Origin: Burkholderiales bacterium
Lineage (GTDB): Bacteria > Pseudomonadota > Gammaproteobacteria > Burkholderiales > JAEUOS01
Length of the DNA: 64,000 nt
Assembly: GCA_016790635.1 (NCBI GenBank)
Contig: JAEUOR010000035.1
Location: 1 to 64,000, forward strand
Direction: 5' to 3'
The number at the start of each line of letters is the position of its first letter. Positions within the stretch are counted from its first letter, which is position 1. A program made the translations under genes and the position numbers. Below, piece by piece: positions 49,468-58,036 of the stretch. The notes beneath the pieces are model-generated. The model had not been told where the DNA came from, searched no databases, and saw nothing but the letters and a program-made list of their open reading frames with translations.

Positions 49468-50357
49468 GCGAATCCGCTGTCGAGGCTGTTCATGAGGACG
49501 CGCCGCCTAGCGACCTGTCCTCGGTCGGCGCGACGCTGAGGTCCGAGCGCGAGCGCCAGGGCCTGAGCGTGGCTGATGTGGCGCAACGCCTCAAATATGC
49601 GCCACGACAGATCGTCGCTGTCGAAACCGACGACTATGCTGTGCTTCCAGGCCTGACTTTTGTGCGCGGCTTCGTACGAAGCTACGCACGCTTTCTCGGA
49701 CTTGCCGCCGATCCGTTGATCGCGCAACTCGAGTCGACCGCAGACAGCGAGCGCGGGCCAACGACCGTGCAGCTGCAGGCGGTGATGCCGACGCGCGCCA
49801 CATTTTCGCCCGCGGGTGCCGCGCCCGCGCGCGCGGCACCTTGGCTGCTGGCGACACTTGCGGTGGTCGTGGGGTTGGGCGGCTATTCCTTGTTGCGCTG
49901 GGATGCTCCGGCCCCGGTCATAGCTCCCGCGCCGACAACCGAGCGTCCGCCCGCAAGCCCCAACCCGGCCACGAAAGCTGCTGCAGAGGACGTGGTCGTG
50001 TTGGCGCCGGGAGCGCTGCCGCCCCAGCCAGCGGCGCCTGAGCCTGCCGCGGTCGGCGAAGGCCAGGCGCCGCGTTCCGTGGATTCGGTCGCAGCGCCGG
50101 CGCCTGCCACTGCCTCTGGGATGGCTCCGCTGCGCCTGGTGTTCAGCGGGGAGTCCTGGACCGAGATTCGCGACGCCGACGGCCGCGTGCTTCTTTCGCG
50201 GAAAAATGCCGCGGGCAGCGAGCAGACTGCTGAAGGCCGTCCACCGTTCGATGTCGTGGTCGGCAACGCTCGCGATGTGAGGCTCTTTTATCGGGGGGCG
50301 GAAGTCGATCTCAAGCCGCATATCAAGGTTTCGGTTGCCCGCCTGACCCTGAACTAG
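49464..50357 (+). CDS. rodZ: Cell-shape protein RodZ
   Basis: 297 residues from GTG 49464. An N-terminal HTH of the Cro/Xre type ([20 protein letters not shown], residues about 21-90) contacts MreB. A single membrane span follows at about 126-144, then a proline/alanine-rich linker and a periplasmic DUF4115 domain (about 205-297, [17 protein letters not shown]). GTGA overlap with pilW. Confidence 0.92.
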   Translation: MSESAVEAVHEDAPPSDLSSVGATLRSERERQGLSVADVAQRLKYAPRQIVAVETDDYAVLPGLTFVRGFVRSYARFLGLAADPLIAQLESTADSERGPTTVQLQAVMPTRATFSPAGAAPARAAPWLLATLAVVVGLGGYSLLRWDAPAPVIAPAPTTERPPASPNPATKAAAEDVVVLAPGALPPQPAAPEPAAVGEGQAPRSVDSVAAPAPATASGMAPLRLVFSGESWTEIRDADGRVLLSRKNAAGSEQTAEGRPPFDVVVGNARDVRLFYRGAEVDLKPHIKVSVARLTLN

Positions 50358-50359
50358 AC

Positions 50360-51613
50360 ATGTCCACTCCAGCTGTCGCCGCCCGCCGACCGAGCCGCAA
50401 GGTATTGATCCGCCATGGTGCGCACGCGGTCGCGGTGGGAGGTGACGCGCCGGTCATGGTGCAATCCATGACCAATACCGACACTGCCGACGCCATCGCG
50501 ACTTCCATCCAGGTCAAGGAGTTGGCGCGAACCGGGTCGGAAGTCGTGCGCATCACGGTCAATACCGCCGAGGCTGCTGCCGCGGTTCCGGAAATCCGCG
50601 AGCGCCTGGACCGGATGGGGATCACCACCCCGCTGGTGGGTGACTTTCACTTCAATGGACACAAGCTCCTCGCGGAGTATCCGGGCTGTGCCGCTGCCTT
50701 GTCCAAGTACCGCATCAATCCGGGCAATGTCGGCAAGGGCGCGCGGCGCGACGACAACTTCGCCCGCATGATCGATGTCGCGCTCTTGCACTCCAAGCCG
50801 GTGCGCATCGGTGTCAACTGGGGGAGCCTGGACCAGTCGCTGGCGACCCGCATGATGGACGAGAACGCGGCGCGGCCTTCGCCGCTGCCGGCGGATGCCG
50901 TGTTGCGGGAAGCCTTGATCGTCTCGACACTGGATAGCGCGGCACGCGCGTGCGAACTGGGACTGCCCGCCGATGCGATCGTGCTGTCCTGCAAGGTCAG
51001 CGGCGTGCAGGACTTGATCGCCGTCTACCGCGACCTTGCCGGACGCTGCGAGTATCCGCTGCACCTGGGCCTGACCGAGGCTGGCATGGGTTCCAAGGGC
51101 ATCGTCGCCTCGACTGCCGCGCTCGCGGTGCTTCTCCAGGAGGGAATCGGCGACACAATCCGCGTCTCCCTCACTCCCGAACCTGGCGGCGACCGGACCC
51201 GTGAAGTCGTGGTCGCGCAGGAAATTCTTCAAACCATGGGGATACGATCGTTCGCCCCCATGGTGATCGCCTGTCCGGGCTGCGGCCGCACTACAAGCAC
51301 AGTTTTTCAGTCTCTCGCGGCGCAGATTCAAGACTACCTGCGCGCGCAAATGCCCGTTTGGCGTACGCGTCACCCAGGTGTCGAGGAAATGCACGTGGCG
51401 GTCATGGGTTGTGTTGTCAATGGTCCCGGGGAGTCCAAGCAGGCCAATATCGGCATCAGTCTGCCGGGTACCGGCGAGTCCCCGGTCGCGCCGGTCTACG
51501 TCGACGGCGAAAAAACCGTGACCTTGAAGGGGGAGAACATTGCCCGCGAGTTCCAGGCCATCGTCGAGGATTACGTGCAACGCAAGTACACGAATGCCGG
51601 GGTGAACGCATGA
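50360..51613 (+). CDS. ispG: 4-hydroxy-3-methylbut-2-enyl diphosphate synthase
   Basis: 417 residues. Iron-sulfur enzyme of the non-mevalonate isoprenoid pathway, which feeds the squalene genes at 54753-57785. The [4Fe-4S] ligands are two cysteines in ACPGCGRTT and a third in [11 protein letters not shown]. Conserved N-terminal segment [15 protein letters not shown]. It starts two bases after rodZ and overlaps hisS through ATGA. Confidence 0.97.
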   Translation: MSTPAVAARRPSRKVLIRHGAHAVAVGGDAPVMVQSMTNTDTADAIATSIQVKELARTGSEVVRITVNTAEAAAAVPEIRERLDRMGITTPLVGDFHFNGHKLLAEYPGCAAALSKYRINPGNVGKGARRDDNFARMIDVALLHSKPVRIGVNWGSLDQSLATRMMDENAARPSPLPADAVLREALIVSTLDSAARACELGLPADAIVLSCKVSGVQDLIAVYRDLAGRCEYPLHLGLTEAGMGSKGIVASTAALAVLLQEGIGDTIRVSLTPEPGGDRTREVVVAQEILQTMGIRSFAPMVIACPGCGRTTSTVFQSLAAQIQDYLRAQMPVWRTRHPGVEEMHVAVMGCVVNGPGESKQANIGISLPGTGESPVAPVYVDGEKTVTLKGENIAREFQAIVEDYVQRKYTNAGVNA

Positions 51614-52917
51614 GCGCGCAGCGCGCCTTCAATGGCGTCAAGGGCATGAATGACCTGTTGCCCGCCGACGCAGGCCTATGGCAGGCGCTGGAGCGGCACG
51701 TAGCAGGCTGGCTCGACAATTACGGTTATCGGCCGATGCGAACCCCGGTGCTGGAGGCGACCGGGTTGTTCCGGCGTGGCATCGGCGAGGTGACCGACAT
51801 CGTCGAAAAGGAGATGTTCAGCTTTACCGACCGTCTGAACGGCGATGAACTGACGTTGCGGCCGGAATTCACCGCCGGGATCGTGCGCGCAAGCGTGGAA
51901 CACAGTCTGCTTTATGACGGCCCGAAGCGGGTATTCTCGATCGGACCGGTGTTTCGGCACGAGCGCCCGCAACGCGGCCGCTATCGCCAGTTCCATCAGA
52001 TCGACGTCGAGGCGCTCGGATATCCAGGCCCTGACGTAGATGCCGAATTGATTCTCATGGGACGCCGTCTTTGGCGCGACCTGGGATTGGCCGATGTGCG
52101 TCTGGAGATCAACACGCTGGGCGAGTCTGCCGAGCGCCTGGCACATCGTGCCGCGTTGATCGAGTATTTCGAGCGCCATGCCGATTCGCTCGACGAGGAT
52201 GCTCGCCGGCGCCTGCATTCCAATCCCCTTCGTATCCTGGACACCAAGAACCCTGCCATGCGCGCTCTCGTCGAGGACGCGCCGCGCCTTGCCGACCACC
52301 TCGGGCCGGCTTCGCGGGCGCATTTCGACGGGCTGTGCGGCATGCTCGATGATGCCGGTGTCGCCTATCGGGTCAACCCGCGCATGGTGCGCGGTCTTGA
52401 TTACTACAATCTCACCGTATTCGAGTGGATCACCGATTCCCTGGGCAGCCAGGGAACCATTTGCGGGGGCGGTCGCTACGACGGCCTGATCGAGCTTTTC
52501 GGTGGCAAGCCGGCGCCAGCGATCGGGTTCGCGATCGGCATCGAAAGGCTGATCGAGTTGGCGCGGGCCGCGGGCAAGCTGGAGGCGGCCAACGGCTGCG
52601 ACGTCTATGTCGTGCATGCGGGCGCCGCTGCAAGCCGCTGCGCATTGCGCGTCGCAGAGGCATTGCGCGAATGCGGTCTCGAGGTCGTGCAGGATTGCGT
52701 CAGTACCTCGTTCAAAGCCCAAATGAAACGCGCCGACGCCAGCGGCGCCGAATTGGCGGTCATTCTCGGCGACGACGAGGTGGCCACTGCCAGCGCGACC
52801 CTCAAACCCTTGCGACGTGATGCGCCCCAGGAGCGCTTACCGCAGGATCAACTGCCGGCGCGCGTCATCGCACTTCTGACTGGTGACAAGGTCACCGTCG
52901 CCGACGAATCGAACTGA
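51610..52917 (+). CDS. hisS: Histidyl-tRNA synthetase
   Basis: 435 residues, class II synthetase. Motif 2 is in [18 protein letters not shown]. The histidine-A motif is [13 protein letters not shown] and motif 3 is GFAIGIERL. The C-terminal anticodon-binding domain begins at about residue 335. ATG 51610 overlaps the ispG stop. Confidence 0.97.
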   Translation: MSAQRAFNGVKGMNDLLPADAGLWQALERHVAGWLDNYGYRPMRTPVLEATGLFRRGIGEVTDIVEKEMFSFTDRLNGDELTLRPEFTAGIVRASVEHSLLYDGPKRVFSIGPVFRHERPQRGRYRQFHQIDVEALGYPGPDVDAELILMGRRLWRDLGLADVRLEINTLGESAERLAHRAALIEYFERHADSLDEDARRRLHSNPLRILDTKNPAMRALVEDAPRLADHLGPASRAHFDGLCGMLDDAGVAYRVNPRMVRGLDYYNLTVFEWITDSLGSQGTICGGGRYDGLIELFGGKPAPAIGFAIGIERLIELARAAGKLEAANGCDVYVVHAGAAASRCALRVAEALRECGLEVVQDCVSTSFKAQMKRADASGAELAVILGDDEVATASATLKPLRRDAPQERLPQDQLPARVIALLTGDKVTVADESN

Positions 52918-52936
52918 AAGCGAAAGACCGGACATC

Positions 52937-53590
52937 ATGGCAGCGCTCGACCTGGAAGAACAGGAACAACTCGACCAACTCAAGGCTTGGTGGAAGAAGC
53001 ACGGCAACCTGGTGGTGACCGCGATCACGCTGGTGTTCCTGGTGATCGCCGGCATCAATGGCTGGAACTATTACAAGGCCAGTCAGGCCAGCGCGGCGGC
53101 GACGGTATTCGAAGGCCTGCAGAAGCTGGCCGAGAAGAACGAACCCGCCAAGGTGGTCGAGGCCGCCAAGGCACTGGCGGAGCAATATCCGCGCAGCACC
53201 TTTGCCGCCATGGGGCAGTTCATCGCCGCCAAGTCGGCTTTCGATGCCAACGACCTTGCAGCAGCACGGACGGCCTTGCAGTGGGTGCTGGACAAATCCT
53301 CGGGGGATGAACTCAAGCACCTCGCGCGCGTTCGCCTCGCGGGGGTGATGGTTGACCAGAAAGAATTCGACGCCGCGCTCAAGCTGCTCGAGACCGCTCG
53401 CCCTGCACATTTCGAGGCACTCTATGCCGACCGGCGCGGGGATGTGTTCTACGCGATGGGCAAGCCTGCCGACGCGCGCAGCGCCTGGGAGTCCGCGCTT
53501 GCCAAGTCCGAGGGCAGCGGTGCCCTCAAGTCCGCCATTGAGTTCAAGCTCGACTTGGTTGGCGGCAAGGCAACGCCGGCCAAGTCGTGA
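52937..53590 (+). CDS. yfgM: YfgM-family ancillary SecYEG/periplasmic chaperone protein
   Basis: 217 residues. A single N-terminal membrane span (NLVVTAITLVFLVIAGINGW, about 23-42) with a periplasmic TPR-like domain. YfgM associates with SecYEG and PpiD and sits just before bamB in many proteobacteria, as here. It overlaps bamB through GTGA. The start ATG 52937 (MAALDLEEQEQLDQLKAWW) is the conserved one. Confidence 0.9.
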   Translation: MAALDLEEQEQLDQLKAWWKKHGNLVVTAITLVFLVIAGINGWNYYKASQASAAATVFEGLQKLAEKNEPAKVVEAAKALAEQYPRSTFAAMGQFIAAKSAFDANDLAAARTALQWVLDKSSGDELKHLARVRLAGVMVDQKEFDAALKLLETARPAHFEALYADRRGDVFYAMGKPADARSAWESALAKSEGSGALKSAIEFKLDLVGGKATPAKS

Positions 53591-54756
53591 GCATCAAGCG
53601 CCCCGGCCTGCTGTTGCTGGCGCTCCTGACGGGTGCGTGCAGCGGCCTCTCGGCGTTGAACCCCCTCAACTGGTGGGGCAACCCGGTAGGCGCCCAACCG
53701 ACCCCGCTCGCCGACATCAAACCAACGCTGACCATAGCGCCGTTGTGGCGCGCAAGCGTCGGTGCCGCACCCGCCCACCGCTTCGCCCCGGCCATCGCCG
53801 GTGGAACGGTGTTTGCCGCGGGCCAGGATGGCAGCCTGGCGGCATTTGACGCCGCGGACGGCAAGCAGAAGTGGCGCGTCCAGGCCAATCGCGACGGGCT
53901 CTCGGCAGGTGTCGGTGCCGATCGCGATACTGTTGTCGTGGCGACGATCAAGGGGGAGGTTCTTGCGTTCGACGCCGCGGGCCGGGAGAAATGGAAAACC
54001 CGCGTCACCAGCGAAGTACTTGCGGTTCCGCTGGTCAGCCAAGACCTCGTGATCGTGCGCAGCAACGACAATCGGCTTTTTGCGCTTGACGCCATCGACG
54101 GGCGGCGACGCTGGGTGTACCAGCGCGCCGCGCCCGCGCTAGTCCTGCGCAATTTTGCGGGAATGACCGCCGCGGACACCTCGATTTTTGCGGGCTTCCC
54201 TGGCGGGCGACTGGTTGCTCTCAACCGCAGCAACGGCAGCGTGCGCTGGGACGCCGCCGTTGCCCAGCCGCGCGGCGCGACCGAACTGGAACGCATCGCT
54301 GACCTGTCCAGTGCGCCTGCAATGGGAGAACGAGCCGTCTGCGCCGTCGCATTCCAGGGCAGGGTGGCCTGTTTCGATCCTGGCAACGGACAACCGCTGT
54401 GGGCACGCGAGATGTCAAGTCATGCCGGCATCGCGGTAGATACCCGCTACGCCTTTGTCAGCGACGATCGTTCGGCGGTGGTAGGTCTGGCCGCTGGCAG
54501 CGGATCAAGTCTATGGCGCCAGGATCGGTTATTGCATCGCGGGGTGTCGGCACCCCTCTCGCTTGGCCGCGCGGTCATCGTGGGTGACTACCAGGGCGTG
54601 GTGCATGCACTGGCGCGCGAAGACGGTACGCTGATCGGGCGCGCGCAGACTGACGGAGGCTGGATCGGCAGCGGACCTCTTGCCATGAACTTGCCCGGGC
54701 GCGATGCGTTCATCGTGCAGACACGCAGCGGCGGCCTGTTCGCTTTTTCCCTCTAA
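53587..54756 (+). CDS. bamB: Outer membrane assembly lipoprotein BamB
   Basis: 389 residues from GTG 53587. N-terminal lipoprotein signal ending LLTGAC (C18), then an eight-bladed PQQ-like beta-propeller with repeats such as GTVFAAGQDGSLAAFDAADG and DNRLFALDAIDGRRRW. It binds BamA and helps fold outer-membrane proteins. In relatives der usually follows, but here the next gene is the convergent hpnE whose stop overlaps (54753-54756). Confidence 0.94.
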   Translation: MSIKRPGLLLLALLTGACSGLSALNPLNWWGNPVGAQPTPLADIKPTLTIAPLWRASVGAAPAHRFAPAIAGGTVFAAGQDGSLAAFDAADGKQKWRVQANRDGLSAGVGADRDTVVVATIKGEVLAFDAAGREKWKTRVTSEVLAVPLVSQDLVIVRSNDNRLFALDAIDGRRRWVYQRAAPALVLRNFAGMTAADTSIFAGFPGGRLVALNRSNGSVRWDAAVAQPRGATELERIADLSSAPAMGERAVCAVAFQGRVACFDPGNGQPLWAREMSSHAGIAVDTRYAFVSDDRSAVVGLAAGSGSSLWRQDRLLHRGVSAPLSLGRAVIVGDYQGVVHALAREDGTLIGRAQTDGGWIGSGPLAMNLPGRDAFIVQTRSGGLFAFSL

Positions 54757-56075
54757 CCAGCCAGCAGGTCAGCCAGGAGCAACCGGGCAGCGCTGCCTCC
54801 AGAGCGCACAGCGCTCTCCAGCGTCGCCGGATATCCGGGAATCATGTGGTCTCCCGCGAAGTACAGCGGCCCGGATGGCAGCCGGCAGGCCGGCGTCGAC
54901 ACCCCAGGGGTGCAGCGGAATGTCGCGCGTCTGTCCGTAATCACGCGCGAGCGCACTGGGGGCGGCAGGGCAGGGAACTCGCGGCGCAGTTCGGCATCGA
55001 TCGATTCCGCGAGCGATGGGCCGGTTGCCTCCCGCAGCCGCGCGGCGGCGCTGACCACCACCGCGATGAGTCCCGGCGCACCGCCCAGGCTTCCGCGATC
55101 GAATGCCCATTGGGCGATGGCACCCGAAAGTCCGATCATCGGGGACGGTAGTCGCGTCCCGGGCGGGTACCAAAGATAGCAAGTGATGATGGGTTCGTAG
55201 TCGTAGCTTTCCAGGGTTGCGCACAGACCGGCGGCGTCTGCGCTTTCGCGCAGTATCGCGGCGGCCGCGTGCGGGGGTAGCGCGCATATCGCGGCGTCGA
55301 ATTCTTCCGTCTTGTCGTCCAGGCGCAGGCTGACGCCGGCCTCCGTCGTGCGGATGCCGCGCACCAGGGCGCGGGTGCGAACCACGCCGCCGCGCGCTTC
55401 GAGGTAGGTCAAGGCCAGGTCGGGAAAAATCCGGCTCAAGTCATGCCGAGGTATCAGCAGGTCGCTGTCGGCGCGTCCGTGCATAAGGGCGTCGCGAATC
55501 ACGCGAGCGAACACACGCGCCGACGCTTCGTGTGCCTGGGTATTGAGCGCCGCGACGCACAGAGGCTCCCATATGAAGCGCCGTGCGCGTTCGGTCTGTC
55601 CGTGAGCGGCGAGCAGGCTCGATACGCTCATGCCGGACGGGGGTTCACGCAGGGAGAGCGCGGTCGCGAGACGCAGCATGCCCCACTTGTCGCGCCAGTC
55701 CAGGCCGCGGGCGCATGCCAAGGCCATGGCCACGTTCAACGGCGCCGGACAATGCCGTGGGGCGCGCAGGCGCACCAGGCCCGGGAAGTGCAGTTCCAGC
55801 GGCAGGCGCAGGAAGAGCTTGCGCACATCGCCTTCGACCCGGGTGATCACCGCCAGCGTATCGCGATAAGCACCCAGCAGAATGTGCTGGCCGTTGTCGA
55901 TACTCTCGCCGTCGGCGGCGACACGCCGCGCCCGGCCGCCGACCTGCGGAGCAGCCTCAAGCAGGCTAACCTCCGCGCGCTCAACCAGCGCGACAGCCGC
56001 TGCCAGGCCCGACCAGCCGGCGCCGACCACCGCGACGCGCGGGCGGGGTCTCAAGCGAAAGTCCAGGTCTTCCAT
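54753..56075 (-). CDS. hpnE: Hydroxysqualene dehydroxylase HpnE
   Basis: 440 residues from ATG 56075; a GTG at 56084 is an alternative. FAD/NAD-dependent amine-oxidase-like fold with the dinucleotide motif VVGAGWSGLAAAVAL and a C-terminal FAD contact GPLYFAGDHMIPGYPATLE. It reduces hydroxysqualene to squalene, the last step of the HpnCDE route to squalene for hopanoids. The gene overlaps the end of hpnD by 25 bases, so its translation should be coupled. Confidence 0.92.
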   Translation of the reverse strand: MEDLDFRLRPRPRVAVVGAGWSGLAAAVALVERAEVSLLEAAPQVGGRARRVAADGESIDNGQHILLGAYRDTLAVITRVEGDVRKLFLRLPLELHFPGLVRLRAPRHCPAPLNVAMALACARGLDWRDKWGMLRLATALSLREPPSGMSVSSLLAAHGQTERARRFIWEPLCVAALNTQAHEASARVFARVIRDALMHGRADSDLLIPRHDLSRIFPDLALTYLEARGGVVRTRALVRGIRTTEAGVSLRLDDKTEEFDAAICALPPHAAAAILRESADAAGLCATLESYDYEPIITCYLWYPPGTRLPSPMIGLSGAIAQWAFDRGSLGGAPGLIAVVVSAAARLREATGPSLAESIDAELRREFPALPPPVRSRVITDRRATFRCTPGVSTPACRLPSGPLYFAGDHMIPGYPATLESAVRSGGSAARLLLADLLAG

Positions 56076-56884
56076 GCAAGCCACAGCTTGCGCAGAGGTG
56101 TGAGGCTGGTGCGCTGGTGCAGTACCTGAAAATTGTCGCGCGCAATCTCTTCGAGGAGGGCTCGATAAATCGCCGCCATGATCAGGCCCGGCCGTTGCGC
56201 CTGGCGGTCTTCCGCTGGCAGGGCCGCAAACGCAGCCTGATAGTAGGACAGCGCGCGCTCGTACTGAAAGCGCATCAGGCGGGTGAAGTTGTCGCCATAG
56301 CGCGCGTTGAGGATGTCGGAGACCGGGACCTGGAAGCGCTGCAGTTCATCGATCGGCAGGTATACGCGCCCCCGGCGCGCATCCTCCCCGACGTCACGAA
56401 TGATGTTGGTGAGTTGAAAGGCGATGCCGAGATTGCGCGCGTATTCGAGCGTCTCGGGCCGTGTGCGTCCGAAGATTTCCGCTGCGCATAGCCCGACCAC
56501 ACCGGCAACCAGGTAGCAGTATCGTTCCAGTCCCTTGAAATCCAGATAGCGGGACTGCATGAGGTCCATTTCCATTCCCTCGAGGATCTCGTTCAGACGA
56601 ACCTCGCCAATGGCAAAAGGAACCACGCAGGGCGCCAGTGCCTTGGTGACGGGATGTTGTGGGTTCCCCTGATATAGCTGCCCGACCTCGTTGCGCCACC
56701 AGGCGAGCTTGACGCGGGCCAAGTCAACGTCGGCAATTTCGTCGACGACATCGTCGACTTCCCGGCAGTAGGCGTACAGGGCCGTGATGGCGCGGCGGCG
56801 CTCGGGAGGCAGAAATAGGAAGCTGTAGTAGAACGACGAACCGCTGGCGGCGGCCTTCTGCTGGCAATATTCGTCAGGCGTCAT
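56051..56884 (-). CDS. hpnD: Presqualene diphosphate synthase HpnD
   Basis: 277 residues. Condenses two farnesyl diphosphates to presqualene diphosphate. The two Asp-rich motifs are intact: CREVDDVVDE and IRDVGEDARRGRVYLP. The N terminus MTPDEYCQQKAAASGSSFYY is the HpnD type. It follows hpnC after 76 bases and is overlapped by hpnE. Confidence 0.94.
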   Translation of the reverse strand: MTPDEYCQQKAAASGSSFYYSFLFLPPERRRAITALYAYCREVDDVVDEIADVDLARVKLAWWRNEVGQLYQGNPQHPVTKALAPCVVPFAIGEVRLNEILEGMEMDLMQSRYLDFKGLERYCYLVAGVVGLCAAEIFGRTRPETLEYARNLGIAFQLTNIIRDVGEDARRGRVYLPIDELQRFQVPVSDILNARYGDNFTRLMRFQYERALSYYQAAFAALPAEDRQAQRPGLIMAAIYRALLEEIARDNFQVLHQRTSLTPLRKLWLAWKTWTFA

Positions 56885-56960
56885 GCGGCGGAAAGGGCGG
56901 TCGAGCTTGAAAGGAATGGGCGCAGCAAGGCCGCCAGCAGAGGCACGATTCTAGCTGCGG

Positions 56961-57785
56961 TCAGCGCATTCCAAGTGCCCGCCAGGCCATCAGGAGCCAG
57001 TCGCGCGCGCCGAGGGTGGGGCGGCGCTGGAAGACGTCATAGTCGACCCCGGCGATGCGTTCGAGAATCCGCAATCCCCCTTGCGTGACCAGGCGAAGTT
57101 CCCAGCCGGCACGACCGCCCAGGCGCAGCGCAAGCGGCGCTCCAAAGAGCATCATTTCACGAGCCCGCGCGCACTCGCTGGCCATCAGTGCAATGAACGG
57201 TGCGCTGCGATCCCCCTTGGCGAGCAGGTCCTCGGTAACGCCGAAGCGGACCAGTTGGTCCTGAGGCAGGTACACACGCCCCTTGTCCCAGTCAATGCCG
57301 ACGTCCTGATAGAAATTGATGAGCTGCAAAGCCGAGCAGATGGCATCCGACTGTGTCAGCGACAACGCATCCGTGCGGCCATAAAGGTGCAGGAGCAATC
57401 GACCCACGGGGTTGGCGGAACGTGCGCAGTAATCGGCGAGCTCGCGAGCATCCCGGTAGCGCTTCTTGACCACGTCCTGCGCAAAGGCGTCCAGCAGGTC
57501 TTCCAGGAGTCTTACAGGCAGGTCATGCGCCGCAATCACGCGCCCCAGGACCGCAAAGCCCTCCGCGTCGGGCTCGGCAGCCGGCGCGTCACCGCGCGCG
57601 ACGCGCCGCAGTTGTTCACGCCAACCGGCAAGCGCGGTCAATCGCTCTGCATCGCTCGCGTCGCCTTCATCGGCCAGATCGTCTGCGCCACGCGCGAATC
57701 GGTAGATTGCCGCGATCGGCAAGCGCAGGCGTGCCGGTAGAAGCAGTGATGCGACCGGAAAATTCTCGTAATGACCTACGCCCAT
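56961..57785 (-). CDS. hpnC: Hydroxysqualene synthase HpnC
   Basis: 274 residues. Converts presqualene diphosphate to hydroxysqualene. Motifs FARGADDLADEG and YQDVGIDWDKGRVYLP. The N terminus MGVGHYENFPVASLLLPAR is the family start, so the start codon is secure. It has almost no usable leader: an intrinsic terminator ends 13 bases upstream on the same strand, and I see no Shine-Dalgarno. No shc (squalene-hopene cyclase) gene is in the window. Confidence 0.93.
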   Translation of the reverse strand: MGVGHYENFPVASLLLPARLRLPIAAIYRFARGADDLADEGDASDAERLTALAGWREQLRRVARGDAPAAEPDAEGFAVLGRVIAAHDLPVRLLEDLLDAFAQDVVKKRYRDARELADYCARSANPVGRLLLHLYGRTDALSLTQSDAICSALQLINFYQDVGIDWDKGRVYLPQDQLVRFGVTEDLLAKGDRSAPFIALMASECARAREMMLFGAPLALRLGGRAGWELRLVTQGGLRILERIAGVDYDVFQRRPTLGARDWLLMAWRALGMR

Positions 57786-57797
57786 GCTGTAGCCGGC

Positions 57798-57824
57798 AAA
57801 AAAAAGCGCCCGGGAGCCGGGCGC
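57798..57824 (-). terminator. Intrinsic terminator between the 41-residue gene and hpnC
   Basis: On the minus strand GCGCCCGG, loop CTC, CCGGGCGC, then eight T. It ends the transcript of the small gene at 57847-57972 and lies directly in front of hpnC, whose ATG is 13 bases further on. Confidence 0.9.
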
Positions 57825-57846
57825 CAGAAGGGAAAACGCGACCTGT

Positions 57847-57972
57847 TCAGGATTTCGGTTGGGCCGTGGTCTGGTTCTTCTGATCCGCCTTGACGCCGCT
57901 GCTGCAAGCCAGCGCGGATGTTGACGATCCGAACACCAACAGTGCGACCAGGGTCGCGATCATTCTAGGCAC
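57847..57972 (-). CDS. 41-residue secreted or lipoprotein, entericidin-like in size
   Basis: 41 residues from GTG 57972: a basic start, hydrophobic MIATLVALLVFGSSTSALAC, then a short polar tail rich in S, Q, K and T. The cysteine at 23 follows A-L-A, giving either a weak lipobox or a signal peptidase I site. The size and layout resemble entericidin-type small lipoproteins, but I do not recognise the sequence. GTG lies 6 bases after the AGGAGG core of a near-perfect Shine-Dalgarno. A downstream ATG at 57963 would put the spacing at 15. It has its own promoter and terminator. Confidence 0.72.
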   Translation of the reverse strand: MPRMIATLVALLVFGSSTSALACSSGVKADQKNQTTAQPKS

Positions 57973-57987
57973 GGATCACCTCCTTTC
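57973..57987 (-). promoter_or_regulatory. Near-perfect Shine-Dalgarno sequence of the 41-residue gene
   Basis: GAAAGGAGGTGATCC on the minus strand can pair along nearly its full length with the 3' end of 16S rRNA (GGATCACCTCCTTT). This is far more than the usual 4 to 6 bases and predicts very efficient translation initiation. Confidence 0.85.
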
Positions 57988-58007
57988 AGGATGGACGGGG
58001 AGATGGC

Positions 58008-58036
58008 ACTTTATCCGTTCCTCGCCGCCGACTCAA
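58008..58036 (-). promoter_or_regulatory. Sigma-70 promoter candidate for the 41-residue gene
   Basis: On the minus strand TTGAGT (58031-58036), a 17-base spacer and TAAAGT (58008-58013), 4 of 6 matches each. Initiation near 58000 gives a leader of about 28 bases ending in the strong Shine-Dalgarno. Confidence 0.5.

Noticed and set aside
57973..57987. Sequence identical to the 3' end of 16S rRNA on the plus strand
   Set aside because: Only about 15 bases match and the flanks do not continue as rRNA. On the minus strand it sits at ideal distance before a start codon, so it is a Shine-Dalgarno sequence.
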